A DNA stretch of 43,774 bases from Hyphomicrobiales bacterium (lineage in GTDB: Bacteria > Pseudomonadota > Alphaproteobacteria > Rhizobiales > Rhizobiaceae), in assembly GCA_021775455.1 (NCBI GenBank), contig JAJFHU010000022.1, forward strand, positions 1-43,774, read 5' to 3'. The position numbers and the translations under genes were made by a program. This document shows, piece after piece, positions 16,114 through 25,504 of the stretch. The notes beneath the pieces were generated by a model. The model searched no databases and was not told the origin of the DNA. It saw only the letters and a list, made by a program, of their open reading frames with translations. The stretch's first letter is position 1. Each line of letters starts with the position of its first letter.

Positions 16114-19098
16114 CTAACCGCGTATCTCATAGCCTTCATTTTCGATTACCAAACCGAATAGGCGTTCAAATATGTGTGCTGTGTTTTGGTAATCTTTTGT
16201 AGACATTTTTTCGGACTCAAAATCCTTTGGCTTCAAATGCAACCCTTTGAGGCGCTCAAATGGGTATGCTCTCGCCAAGAAAATGGACCCTCCTACATAC
16301 CGATTACCATTCTCCACCCCACACATGTCCTTCCAATATGCCAGTGAGTATGTTGCTTCCTCGTTATTTTTCTTTGTAGAGAAAATGTACTTTGCAGCCG
16401 CTATGCAACCTAAATTTTTATCCTCAGAAAAGCGATTGAGGTTATTCTTGAAGGTCTTCTTGGAACCGACGACCGCTTCTACTAATTCATCCCTCCACCG
16501 AAAGCCCGGTACATTGATTCCATATACTTCATCCTGTCCTTTTTCCCGTGAATTTTTCGTGTGAATTTTCAAAATGTAGTCAAAATGTGCAAGTCGCACT
16601 TGTTTAAGAACCTCCAAAAAAGGATATGCGTCATAGCCTACGTTAGGAACGGTCAAAAATTTCACATTCTGAAAAGACGTTTTTATTTGCTTTTCGACTT
16701 TCTTGTTCCGCTCAGCAAGAGTTACGTATAATTCAAACTCGCATTCCGAAATATTTTTCAATTTGTTGACCATAAATTCTAGTTGATCCAAATAATACAA
16801 ATGCAAATGGATTAACAAACGAGGTTTCTCCAATGACCATTCGAAACTATCTTCATGCTTCAGAATTTGTGCTAATTCATTGCTCTTTTTCATGACATCG
16901 GATTTGATTTCACCTAAGAATGGAGAGGCGTAGGCATACTTCCAAAAATGTTCAGCGAGCTTCCATCCCAGCTGATACTGGGGTTTGTCTTTCCCTGCAT
17001 AGTGTATGATTTTTGGTTCAACCCTTCCCCGTGCATAATCAAAAAAAACTTCATCAGGAATTGAACATCGTAAATAGGAATATTGTTGCAAATACCAAAC
17101 ATGGTTCCAAGTTGTAGAAAAGAAACATACATCTCCATAGAAAATTCGGTTAAAAATACATTGATCAAAAAATATGGGCTCCCTAATTTCTTTCAACGCG
17201 TCTAACATCAGTTTTCGCATATTCATTCGGTCAAGCTTTTTCATGTCCAGTAAGAGGACGCCTGCCTGAAAGTATTGGCTGTAATCCATGACACCAAGTT
17301 CATTGAACAGATAGTCGTCAAATCGTCTTTGCTTGATAATCTTTTTACTAAAAGCAGCATGAACATTGGCTACGTTTACGCTCGCACCGATTGCATGTCC
17401 TTTAAGATCGATGTTGTGTAGGTGCCGAATGTCATCCAATATTACAATATCGGAGTCCAAATAGAGACATCTCTCATACCCAATTAAGATATCAGCAATG
17501 AAACATTTGGTGTATGTTTCAACCGGAACATAGCCCTCTACATGAAATATCTTGTTTGGTAATGAATCGAGAAGATATGTTGTATCATATAATCTTATCG
17601 ACACATTATCAGCGCCATCTGCCAAAGTGCATAGTTTTTTTAATTTGCTACCTATTTCATTTGAAAGAACGATAATGTCATAGTTGTAGTTTTCATCGGC
17701 GTTCTCAATCAGAGAATAAATGGCGACGCCCAAGAACGGAATGTATTGCTCATTTGTAGAAAATACAGCAGCTATGTTTTTGGACTGGAACGCCGGAGAG
17801 AGTGCCATTTTCGTCAGAGCGCTATCTTTTACCCGAACTAGTCCGTGTTCAACAACCCAAAAATCCTTATAATTTACCCTACAATTTGCGATTGTATGGT
17901 CTTTGAATTGAATGCCATTATTCCACAAAATGTATGGCATTGAAACCTGATCACGCGAAGAAAACTTTTCGTACACATCCCACCACTCCTGCATTAAGAC
18001 CAAAACTTTTTTCTCATGATGCTTCCGGTAAATCAGATTATTTTCACTTAGGCCATATTCTTTTGGGAATTCGGCTTCCTTCAAAAAATCCTTTTGGGAA
18101 ATTAGTAGCTTTTTGTCTTTATTGCTAATCCGCTTACTAATTTGCAACGCCTCTATTTCATCATATACACAATTTCTACAAAAATGCTGCGGTAACAGGA
18201 ATGGTTGCTGACGTTTTTCAATTTCTTTGAAAATATAATCAGAAATTATGTTAATGTTTCCATCAACATATATACTCTCATCATAATTTGGAAAAAGAAT
18301 ATGAGGATGCATCTTGTGCCATCGGTTATTTTGGGCAGATGCCAATTGGCTGGATTCTGTTGGACGAATTTCCCAAACACCTATTTTTTCTTTGGACACA
18401 AGATCCGAATTATCCGTAAAACATATATAATCCCAATCGTTGTTAATAAAATAGGGCTGCATGAGGTCATCATAATTATTAAGAATGCATGTATATACTA
18501 CTTTGGAACGAATCTTTTCTTTATTTTGATTAAAATATTGTAAAATTTTATTGGATTCAGGTATCCAGATATTTTCATAAAATTGATACCCATCAAATCT
18601 CATTTCGTTTAAAAAATACTGTATTTTGTTACAACCAATATCCGCCTGATTAACTCTAATCGGAAGTGAATCCGAAGGTTCATGATTTTGCTTCCACCCT
18701 TCAGTCAAATAATAATCTAATGGCTGGATATATTCTCCTTTGCCGATAGATTTTTTGAAATTTGTGTATTCTGTGTAGTAACGTGATAGATACCATTTTT
18801 CGTCCCATAAGCCGGAATTCAAGATGTCTTGTCGCATTAAGTTGTACTCAGCAACGAATTGTCTTTGCCCACAAAAGGAATTTTCTTCGAATTTGGAACT
18901 AGAATTGCCAATTGCCGGTTGTTCCGTCATCGCCAATTGGTAGCGCAACTTTACGCCATCCAGGCCCTCAGTATACAACACTCGAATTGCTTTTATTACC
19001 GAGGGAAAAACTCCACCGCCAAACCTGACAATTTTTCTTGCTATGTTGTAGTAAGCCAAAACATTATGCAGCGGGTTTGATAAGCGTCGCTGTTTCAT
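16114..19098 (-). CDS. Multi-domain glycosyltransferase: DUF616 + GT8 + RgpF-like
   Basis: This 994-residue protein has three catalytic-type domains in one frame. Residues of about 95-145 carry a short WYLSRYYTEY ... PLDYYLTEGW module common at the front of polysaccharide glycosyltransferases. Residues 198-410 match DUF616 (VVYTCILNNYDDL, DWDYICFTDN, NNRWHKMHPHILFPNYDESI, YVDGN). Residues of about 440-735 are a GT8 family transferase: AAVFSTNEQYIPFLGVAIYS, the metal-binding DxD in CLYLDSDIVILDD at 548-550, QAGVLLLD, and the late IIHYAGKDKPQ. Residues of about 770-990 resemble RgpF, the rhamnan-synthesis family (LLIHLHLYYLDQLEFMVNKL, PNVGYDAYPFL, ILKIHTKNSREKG, YVGGSIF). No signal or membrane helix is obvious, so it is likely cytoplasmic. 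It lies 59 bp after the giant sulfotransferase/WbsX/RgpF gene and should be co-transcribed. A+T-rich compared with the recombinase genes. Confidence 0.88.
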   Translation of the reverse strand: MKQRRLSNPLHNVLAYYNIARKIVRFGGGVFPSVIKAIRVLYTEGLDGVKLRYQLAMTEQPAIGNSSSKFEENSFCGQRQFVAEYNLMRQDILNSGLWDEKWYLSRYYTEYTNFKKSIGKGEYIQPLDYYLTEGWKQNHEPSDSLPIRVNQADIGCNKIQYFLNEMRFDGYQFYENIWIPESNKILQYFNQNKEKIRSKVVYTCILNNYDDLMQPYFINNDWDYICFTDNSDLVSKEKIGVWEIRPTESSQLASAQNNRWHKMHPHILFPNYDESIYVDGNINIISDYIFKEIEKRQQPFLLPQHFCRNCVYDEIEALQISKRISNKDKKLLISQKDFLKEAEFPKEYGLSENNLIYRKHHEKKVLVLMQEWWDVYEKFSSRDQVSMPYILWNNGIQFKDHTIANCRVNYKDFWVVEHGLVRVKDSALTKMALSPAFQSKNIAAVFSTNEQYIPFLGVAIYSLIENADENYNYDIIVLSNEIGSKLKKLCTLADGADNVSIRLYDTTYLLDSLPNKIFHVEGYVPVETYTKCFIADILIGYERCLYLDSDIVILDDIRHLHNIDLKGHAIGASVNVANVHAAFSKKIIKQRRFDDYLFNELGVMDYSQYFQAGVLLLDMKKLDRMNMRKLMLDALKEIREPIFFDQCIFNRIFYGDVCFFSTTWNHVWYLQQYSYLRCSIPDEVFFDYARGRVEPKIIHYAGKDKPQYQLGWKLAEHFWKYAYASPFLGEIKSDVMKKSNELAQILKHEDSFEWSLEKPRLLIHLHLYYLDQLEFMVNKLKNISECEFELYVTLAERNKKVEKQIKTSFQNVKFLTVPNVGYDAYPFLEVLKQVRLAHFDYILKIHTKNSREKGQDEVYGINVPGFRWRDELVEAVVGSKKTFKNNLNRFSEDKNLGCIAAAKYIFSTKKNNEEATYSLAYWKDMCGVENGNRYVGGSIFLARAYPFERLKGLHLKPKDFESEKMSTKDYQNTAHIFERLFGLVIENEGYEIRG

Positions 19099-19157
19099 TT
19101 CAGGTTATTCCCAAGCCAATTAGTTGTTCCCTTGGTTGAACCAGTCACATAGGGTAA

Positions 19158-22100
19158 TCATTGTGAAGCATACTTGTAATCAGTTATTTCACGAGACCAT
19201 CCATGTACAACCTCGTTTACCGATAATAATTTTCGCCCGGAAATCAAACAGCTAACTGAAATTAGCCGCTCCAACGCATGCGCCAATGTACCGTCAGTTT
19301 GACCACATTCCTCCGGGAAATCAAAATCATTAAGTTTCAGCTTCAAAAGAGGCATTAATGCTTCAGTATGTGCAAAAAACATGGTCCCAGCGATGAAGCT
19401 AAGATCCAAGAGGCTCTCTTCAGAAAAATCAAGGCCCATGCTACCCGATAGTTCGAGAATATTTTCCTTGTTACTTCCATAATAATGTTTCATGGAAACG
19501 ATATGATTATCCGGCCCAACAAGTCCAACATCACTGTTTTTTTGCAAGCTTTGTACAACTGTTTGACAAGTGTCAGAATCCAGAAGCTGCCCGAAAATCT
19601 CGTTGCGCCAATCCGCACCATCCATTCTGTGCAGTGATTTTTTTGTGTGTACCTTCAAAATCAGCTTGTGGCCGTTGCCGTGCGCCCTGCGCAACAGCTT
19701 TAAAAAAGGGAGCACATCGCGCCCCCTATTTTCATGGACAAGCAAGTCGTATTCTTCACCGCAATTGTGTAACATTGTCTCTACCACTCCTACGGCGTGA
19801 CGCGGCGCACTTACAAACAAGTGTTTTGGGGTATCCATTTTTGTCAAAGAAACAAGAATTTCTTCCAAAACATCTGGATAGAATGCATGAACAATTACTG
19901 CCAGTATCTCGGCGTTGTTGATACTCGGAGTTACTTTTTTAACGCCCTCCAATGCATTTCGGGTTGCTTGAAGATATGCGTATCCATATCGCATATCTGG
20001 CTCCAAGTGCGCTCCTTCGGCCCACTCGTTCCATGCATTTGCGAACACCAGGCGTTGTGACTGTGAATCAAAACTTTTAATCGTGCAGCCGATCGCATTT
20101 TCTAGCCACTGTTGATAAAGATCTGGTGTTGATCCCTTTACTATACTGGCGGAAAGCCCTCTTCGGGCTGAATTATCCCAACCCGGATTGACACAACGAA
20201 ACAATGCATAATCTGATTCTTGGTAGCTTTCACTTCTTTCAACAAGGTCATTCCATTGATATACCTGACCTGAAAAATTTTCTGCAAGACCGGGCGTTTC
20301 ATCTGTAACATTAGTAATTTCACTATTATTTGGGGGAAACTCTATCGCAGCATCGAATCCAAAGTTTTTCGGGTCCTCTGAATCAAAAGACTGAGTGTAG
20401 GCTAGGTAAATCTCGCCAATGCCATTTTCTCGACACCAGTTTCGCCAAATTTCTGATGTCTTTTTTGGGTCTGGTAAATCGCTCGGTCGGTATACAATCA
20501 ACAATGGCTTGCCATTGATACGTATATACCTTTTATCCATAATATATTTTGATGCATTTGAAATAAATTTTGCCTCATATCCTGTATTATAATCCTGCTT
20601 TTTCAATATTTCACTTTCAAGGCCGTCCCATGTGCGCGTCCAATTTTCGTTTGCCCAACACAAGCAGAACGGTAAATCCAAATCCCTTCGTTCAAGGTAA
20701 TCTTGCAAAGGAGACTCCAAAAGTGTTTCCCCACCAAACCAGTAGTAGTAAAAACAAAACCCTCCTATCCCATACGTTTTGGCGATTTCTACCTGCCTTT
20801 CAAACGTATCCCTGGATCTTAAGTCATAATATCCCAACTCACCTGGCACATGGGGTTGGTAATGACCGCGAAACAAGGAATGTCCGCGAACTACATTTGT
20901 CCACTCAGTGAAATTTTTACCCCACCACAAATCGTTTTCAGGTATGGGATGATACTGCGGTAAGTAAAAAGCAATCAACCTCACAGGCAAGTTTGATGGA
21001 GGCGATCTATCAAGCTTTGGTACAAATTCAAAATTTTGAACTTTAACATCTCCACTTTCTAATCCATTAATGCAGTCAGGAAAATTCCTCCGGTTTTCTA
21101 CAGTTCCTTTTGAGTTATTCGACAAATACCCGTCACTCAATCGATCGCTATCGGCACTATTACAACTTTCATGACTGTTACCATCGCTAATATTATCTTG
21201 TGAATTTGCCTGTTTGATAACGGTTGAAGAAAATTTATGAGCTGCATTCTTCTGGAATTCTTCCCAACTATGCCAAAATCTCTTCATTTTACGCAGGGGT
21301 GAAGTAATCTTCCAAGATGTAGAATTCTCATAGGCTTGTCGAATGTCTTGATTGCTGTTTGATAGAGAAAGCTTGTCAAACTCAGCTTCACTCAAGCGCG
21401 AATATGTGTGATTAAGATCAGCATTTAGCTTCTCCAATTCCTGGGTCTTTTGAAGAAGTATGTCGTCCTTAAATCTTATTATATCCTCCATTTCCACAAT
21501 ACTCTTTCGCTCATTTATAAGCTTTCTCAGTTCGCGTTTCTCTCCTTTTCGTGCAATCAAGTTTCTTTCAAGCCTGGTTTGCAGCTTGGTAGTTTGACTT
21601 TGTAACTGCCCTACCTCTGCTCGGAGTTTTGCAACTTCGATATTTTTGATTTCTCCAAACTCCAAACTCTGTTCGAGCTTTTGCTGTAAATCTGCGCTGT
21701 TCTGGTTAAGTCGTTCAATATTTGCTTGAGCATCCAGAGCAATTTGCACTCTGTCATTCACAAGATCGACAAGAGAACGGTTGTCAGTATCCATTTCGGT
21801 CAACAATTCGCGGGCATCATTTATTGTCGCCTCAAGATCTTCATACTCGGCAATCCGCTCTCTCAGTACAAGGAGCTCGAATTCGATATTTTCCTTGATT
21901 GAAATTTCACCACGCAAGTTTTCATTTTCAGATCGAATCGCTGCATTTTCCTGACGGGCAGCGTGGGTTTCCTGCAAAGCTGCGTCAAGTATTGGTACTG
22001 TTGCCTGGAACTCCTGCCTGACACGATCCAGAGTCTCCTCTGCTTTTTTTTGAGTGCGAGTTGAATGGATTTTTCTGATTGCATCAAATACGTCAGACAG

Positions 22101-22886
22101 CCAACCTCGCGCCTGAGGATCCAGAATCAACTCTTGTAAATTGTGCGAGTGATGGCGAAGATTTGGCTCAAGAAACGCTTCAACCTCGATTTCTGTTTCG
22201 CTATAAGGTACAGGAAACTCCATACCGAGTTGACGCTCGATTACCTCAACGGATTTTTTCCAGTTACCCAGAAGATTATCATAACTCGTGATCGCTCGGA
22301 TTGATCCACGCGTATGAAACTCTGCTGCTAGCACATGGGAGAGCCAGAGCAGGCCAGCATCCATGCGTTTGTATCCATCTGGCCACATTGAAGAACGGTT
22401 CTGGAGGGATTGGATAACTTCCAGCGGATTTCGCCATGCAAGAATTGGTAACACATCAATTTCATCCTTTTTAAGGGTATCAATGAAAAATCTGGCAAAC
22501 CTGCAAATTCTCGGATCCTTAATGATAAACAACTCACTTGCCGAGTATTCGTAATTTACGATCTCCAGAATATCATTCTGAATAGTTTCGCGTTTTGCGG
22601 TTGTAAGAGTGGTAAATTCTAGCGGTCGCCAGTCATGCCAACTCGATCCAAGTTCACTTAACATCCGGTCGTGATAGTCGACTAGACGTTGCGATTCCCA
22701 ATGGCCCCTTTCATTGCCTTCACTGATGCCGATTAAATCTCTTGGAAGATCTGCACCCATTAGGCTCAACACCCGCGTCAGTGCACTAGTGCCGGACCTG
22801 TGCATGCCAAGTACCAGCAGACATCTCCGCTTTGTTGCTTGTACCTTTTTGATTTGCCGCTTATCAGCTTGAGTTGATTCAACCAT
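19158..22886 (-). CDS. Trifunctional glycan enzyme: sulfotransferase + coiled coil + WbsX (GH99-like) + RgpF-like
   Basis: This is a protein of about 1242 residues. The N-terminal domain of about 260 residues is a sulfotransferase (LLVLGMHRSGTSALTRVLSL at about 23-42, GISEGNERGHWES, IKDPRICRF). Next comes a long coiled coil (about 270-530), rich in Glu/Leu/Gln heptads. Residues of about 650-1000 match WbsX/GH99-like proteins of polysaccharide loci (IAFYLPQYHPIPENDLWWGK, FTEWTNV, GGFCFYYYWFGG, CWANENWTRTWDG, FANAWNEWAEGAHLEPD). The last 200 residues are RgpF-like (VIVHAFYPDVLEEIL, ENRGRDVLPFLKLL, LKVHTKKSLHRMDG, FIAGTMFFAH). I use the ATG at 22886, preceded by GGGAA; the frame is also open from a TTG at 22919. 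The fusion ties sulfation to glycan assembly in one polypeptide. Order and spacing suggest an operon with the 994-aa enzyme. Confidence 0.88.
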   Translation of the reverse strand: MVESTQADKRQIKKVQATKRRCLLVLGMHRSGTSALTRVLSLMGADLPRDLIGISEGNERGHWESQRLVDYHDRMLSELGSSWHDWRPLEFTTLTTAKRETIQNDILEIVNYEYSASELFIIKDPRICRFARFFIDTLKKDEIDVLPILAWRNPLEVIQSLQNRSSMWPDGYKRMDAGLLWLSHVLAAEFHTRGSIRAITSYDNLLGNWKKSVEVIERQLGMEFPVPYSETEIEVEAFLEPNLRHHSHNLQELILDPQARGWLSDVFDAIRKIHSTRTQKKAEETLDRVRQEFQATVPILDAALQETHAARQENAAIRSENENLRGEISIKENIEFELLVLRERIAEYEDLEATINDARELLTEMDTDNRSLVDLVNDRVQIALDAQANIERLNQNSADLQQKLEQSLEFGEIKNIEVAKLRAEVGQLQSQTTKLQTRLERNLIARKGEKRELRKLINERKSIVEMEDIIRFKDDILLQKTQELEKLNADLNHTYSRLSEAEFDKLSLSNSNQDIRQAYENSTSWKITSPLRKMKRFWHSWEEFQKNAAHKFSSTVIKQANSQDNISDGNSHESCNSADSDRLSDGYLSNNSKGTVENRRNFPDCINGLESGDVKVQNFEFVPKLDRSPPSNLPVRLIAFYLPQYHPIPENDLWWGKNFTEWTNVVRGHSLFRGHYQPHVPGELGYYDLRSRDTFERQVEIAKTYGIGGFCFYYYWFGGETLLESPLQDYLERRDLDLPFCLCWANENWTRTWDGLESEILKKQDYNTGYEAKFISNASKYIMDKRYIRINGKPLLIVYRPSDLPDPKKTSEIWRNWCRENGIGEIYLAYTQSFDSEDPKNFGFDAAIEFPPNNSEITNVTDETPGLAENFSGQVYQWNDLVERSESYQESDYALFRCVNPGWDNSARRGLSASIVKGSTPDLYQQWLENAIGCTIKSFDSQSQRLVFANAWNEWAEGAHLEPDMRYGYAYLQATRNALEGVKKVTPSINNAEILAVIVHAFYPDVLEEILVSLTKMDTPKHLFVSAPRHAVGVVETMLHNCGEEYDLLVHENRGRDVLPFLKLLRRAHGNGHKLILKVHTKKSLHRMDGADWRNEIFGQLLDSDTCQTVVQSLQKNSDVGLVGPDNHIVSMKHYYGSNKENILELSGSMGLDFSEESLLDLSFIAGTMFFAHTEALMPLLKLKLNDFDFPEECGQTDGTLAHALERLISVSCLISGRKLLSVNEVVHGWSREITDYKYASQ

Positions 22887-23049
22887 TCTATTCCCAATAT
22901 TGCGATAAGTGGCATACAATAGAGGGGCATTGTTTACCCTGCAACTGATCAGCCCCGTTTGATAGGTTCAGTTTGAATGTTAGTTCATTGCTATCCATTC
23001 ATGCAAGTGGATCATGGATTCTGGTGCTGACAATTTTAAGCCGTGAGCC

Positions 23050-23363
23050 TTATGGTTGGTGATCTTCGTCAGGCTGTAATCCATACCCGTCAGAAGCTTG
23101 GAACTTCAGAGAGGCGAACATACCGTGTAATTGGCGTTGCCCGTTCCCCCAGCAATACAAAACCACTACCAGACAAGATGATGAGGCTCTGCGTCTGGCA
23201 TTAATCCGGCTGGCCAAGCAATAGGGCCGGTACGGTTACCGCAAGATCACTGTGCAATTGTGTATCGAGGGCTGAATGGTCAATCACAAGAAGGTTGAGC
23301 GTTTATGGCGAGAGGAAAGACTACAGCTTCCCAAAAGGCACAAGAAGCGCAAACGCGCTCTAT
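23050..23363 (+). pseudogene. IS3-family OrfB transposase remnant
   Basis: The plus strand reads KLGTSERRTYRVIGVARS, then after a one-base frameshift QYKTTTRQDDEALRLALIRL, AKQ-stop-GRYGYRKITVQL, EG[22 protein letters not shown] and [11 protein letters not shown]. This is the HTH_21/HHxx region at the start of IS3-family OrfB transposases (consensus RYGYRRI, then VNHKRVERLWR and GLKVP). Two in-frame stops and a frameshift make it dead. It ends abruptly at about 23363, where rmlB sequence begins in the opposite direction. The element therefore replaced or deleted the rest of rmlB and whatever followed. No terminal repeat was identified, and 22920-23049 shows no gene. Confidence 0.8.
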
Positions 23364-23364
23364 C

Positions 23365-23472
23365 ATAGGTCAGGCAGTCAAGGTTAACAACTTCGTCTTC
23401 ACTCATTTCGACCAGATGACGACAAACTGCAGAACCAATAAATCCGGCCCCGCCGGTAACCAAAACTTTCAT
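23365..23472 (-). pseudogene. rmlB: rmlB (dTDP-glucose 4,6-dehydratase) stump, first about 36 codons
   Basis: From the ATG at 23472 the minus strand encodes [20 protein letters not shown] then [16 protein letters not shown]. This is the NAD-binding Rossmann start (GGAGFIGS) of dTDP-glucose 4,6-dehydratase, with the NLDxLTY signature at the usual distance. Similarity ends at codon 36, exactly where IS3 sequence starts. The remaining 300 or so codons, including the catalytic residues, are absent. It lies 67 bp after rmlC, in the order rmlA-rmlC-rmlB. Confidence 0.85.
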
Positions 23473-23539
23473 CGTAGAATTCTATCCAGTGCTGTTGAAG
23501 ATAATGTAGCAATTACTAGTTTCGCAATACTGCTCAAGT

Positions 23540-24136
23540 TCATAGTTCAGACAGGAATGGCGCCTGATCATCCTTGGAAGACAGGCTAAGCTCACAATCC
23601 AGTTTGGGCCAATCAATACCAATTGTCGGATCATTGTATCTGATCGAACGCTCCAATTCTGCAGAATAAAAATTGTCAACCTTGTAAGCAACTTCAGTTT
23701 CATCTTCCAAAGTTACAAAACCATGCGCAAACCCGGCAGGAACAAACAATTGATTTCCCTCATCTGCCGAAAGTGTAACCCCAACCCATCTCCCATAACT
23801 CTGCGAATCGGGCGTAACGTCAACCGCAACATCATATATTGAGCCCTTGAGCACACGTGCCAATTTCGCCTGAGTCATCGGTTCAACTTGGAAGTGAAGC
23901 CCCCTTAATGTGCCTTTTCTGAAAGACTTGGAATGATTATCCTGAACGAATTCTTCTCCTATTCCAGCTTCTGAAAAATCTTGTTGATTGTACGTCTCAC
24001 CAAAGAAACCACGTTTATCATTATGACGACTGGTCAAAATTTCCGTTACTCGCCCAAGACCCAAATTTCTGAATGTTGTGGACCGGATACTTACCTGCGC
24101 AGTGGCTTGAATTTTGTTTGTGATGGTCAAATCCAT
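23540..24136 (-). CDS. rmlC: dTDP-4-dehydrorhamnose 3,5-epimerase
   Basis: RmlC converts dTDP-4-keto-6-deoxyglucose to dTDP-4-keto-L-rhamnose in the cytoplasm, step three of dTDP-L-rhamnose synthesis. The 198-residue protein has the cupin-fold landmarks: DKRGFFGETYNQQDF near residue 40-54, QDNHSKS, the catalytic-histidine motif LRGLHFQ (His81), KLARVLKGSIYDVAVDVTPD, FVPAGFAHGF and the tyrosine region EVAYKVDNFYS. The length is slightly above the usual 180-190. The ATG at 24136 has AGGAG five bases upstream; a GTG two codons earlier is less likely. It starts 8 bp after the rmlA stop and is surely co-transcribed with it. With rmlB truncated here and no rmlD seen, its substrate must come from enzymes encoded elsewhere, or the pathway is dead. 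Confidence 0.95.
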   Translation of the reverse strand: MDLTITNKIQATAQVSIRSTTFRNLGLGRVTEILTSRHNDKRGFFGETYNQQDFSEAGIGEEFVQDNHSKSFRKGTLRGLHFQVEPMTQAKLARVLKGSIYDVAVDVTPDSQSYGRWVGVTLSADEGNQLFVPAGFAHGFVTLEDETEVAYKVDNFYSAELERSIRYNDPTIGIDWPKLDCELSLSSKDDQAPFLSEL

Positions 24137-24144
24137 GGCCACTC

Positions 24145-25029
24145 CTAATCAAATGTTTTTTGTGCGCACATTCTCAGGTAATTGGCATAACCACTCTTAC
24201 CCAACTTGTCAGCACGTTGCTCAAGATCAGATCTGCTCAAGAATCCCAACCCAAATCCGATTTCCTCAGGGCACATGATTTTTATACCCTGCCGGTGCTC
24301 AAGGGTACGTACGAAAGCCGATGCTTCGTGCAGACCATCAAAGGTGCCGGTATCAAGCCAAGCATAACCGCGTCCCAACTGTTGAACGTGAAGATCTCCA
24401 CGATCCAGATATGCACGATTTACATCCGTGATTTCAAGCTCTCCGCGTCCGGATGGTTTTACATTGGCGGCGATATCCAGCACGTCGTTGTCATAGAAGT
24501 ACAATCCGGTTATAGCCCAGTTTGCTTTCGGTTCGGCAGGTTTTTCCTCAACCGAAATCGCCCTCCCGGTTCCACTTTCAAATTCAACTACCCCATAATC
24601 TGATGGATTGTTTACATGATATCCGAAAACTGTGGCACCGCTTGCTCTACTTCGCGCTTGTTCACAAAGTTTGCTAAGTCCATCGCCATAGAAAATATTA
24701 TCGCCCAAAATAAGGGCTGAATTTTCATTTCCGACAAACCTCCGACCAATAATAAAGGCCTCTGCAAGTCCATTCGGTTCTACCTGTTCAGCATATGAAA
24801 GCGATATACCGAAATCCGAACCGTCGCCAAGTAATGCTTGAAATTGAGGCAGATCCCGCGGCGTTGAAATTATCAGAATTTCCCGGATTTTCGCGAGCAT
24901 CAGCACACAAAGCGGATAATAAATCATCGGCTTGTCGTAAACTGGCAGCAATTGTTTGGAACCGGCTATGGTCAATGGATACAACCGCGTACCCGAGCCG
25001 CCCGCAAGGATTATACCCCTCAATTTCAT
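24145..25029 (-). CDS. rmlA: Glucose-1-phosphate thymidylyltransferase
   Basis: RmlA makes dTDP-glucose from dTTP and glucose-1-phosphate, the first committed step of dTDP-L-rhamnose synthesis. The 294-residue sequence has the nucleotide-binding loop [14 protein letters not shown] (residues 7-20), [16 protein letters not shown], the [14 protein letters not shown] metal-binding motif, [17 protein letters not shown] and the [12 protein letters not shown] region. Length and motif spacing are normal, so it should be functional. The ATG at 25029 is preceded by TTTAGGGGT; the in-frame TTG at 25044 is not needed. It heads the rmlA-rmlC-rmlB' group. Rhamnose fits the RgpF-like domains in the two large enzymes downstream. 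Confidence 0.95.
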   Translation of the reverse strand: MKLRGIILAGGSGTRLYPLTIAGSKQLLPVYDKPMIYYPLCVLMLAKIREILIISTPRDLPQFQALLGDGSDFGISLSYAEQVEPNGLAEAFIIGRRFVGNENSALILGDNIFYGDGLSKLCEQARSRASGATVFGYHVNNPSDYGVVEFESGTGRAISVEEKPAEPKANWAITGLYFYDNDVLDIAANVKPSGRGELEITDVNRAYLDRGDLHVQQLGRGYAWLDTGTFDGLHEASAFVRTLEHRQGIKIMCPEEIGFGLGFLSRSDLEQRADKLGKSGYANYLRMCAQKTFD

Positions 25030-25136
25030 ACCCCTAAAGCCCAAGTGTGAAATTAGCCCGGAATTGACCTATATTTCTTGTTTGGCTTGCTTTCCATAAT
25101 GTTGAGCGGATAAGATTGTGCATTGCCCACTGAAAG

Positions 25137-25427
25137 TCAAATAATCAACACATTATCGCTGAAGTTGATCTGCTCAATTCCCTGGAGCATATTGTTCCCG
25201 TCGGCGTCAGTGAGATAGGTCAGGGTTTAACTGCCGCCACTATCGTCGGTGAGCTGATAGTTTGCCTGTAGTCCGGTGACCACGACGATGTCATAGTCAT
25301 CATTACCAATAAGCAAATCATTGCCGGTTCCTGTGTAGAGCGTTTCATTTCCGGTATTACCGAACGCAACCATTCTGCGGGATGATTTTAGCGCATGAAT
25401 AATATCGGCATGGTTCGAACCGTGCAC
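25137..25427 (-). pseudogene. RTX-protein C-terminal remnant with an in-frame stop
   Basis: The minus strand reads GNTGNETLYTGTGNDLLIGN, then DDYDIVVVTGLQANYQLTDD and SGGS, followed by TAA (25227-25229). It resumes in the same frame as TLTYLTDADGNNMLQGIEQI, then NFSDNVLII and TGA at 25137. This is the usual tail of alphaproteobacterial RTX proteins: one or two nonapeptide repeats (GTGNDLLIGND), a YxLTD strand and a final GIEQINFSD-type motif. A single nonsense codon separates the parts. No upstream body of such a protein is present, so it is a leftover of a deleted RTX gene. This is the only content I see between the rmlA start and the sulfotransferase gene at 25505. Confidence 0.75.
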
Positions 25428-25504
25428 ACCTTAACACGCTGACAAAGCTATCTTATTGGTGTTGACTGCTCAGCCAACCAAAATCTATAGGGAATTGCTA
25501 AGAC

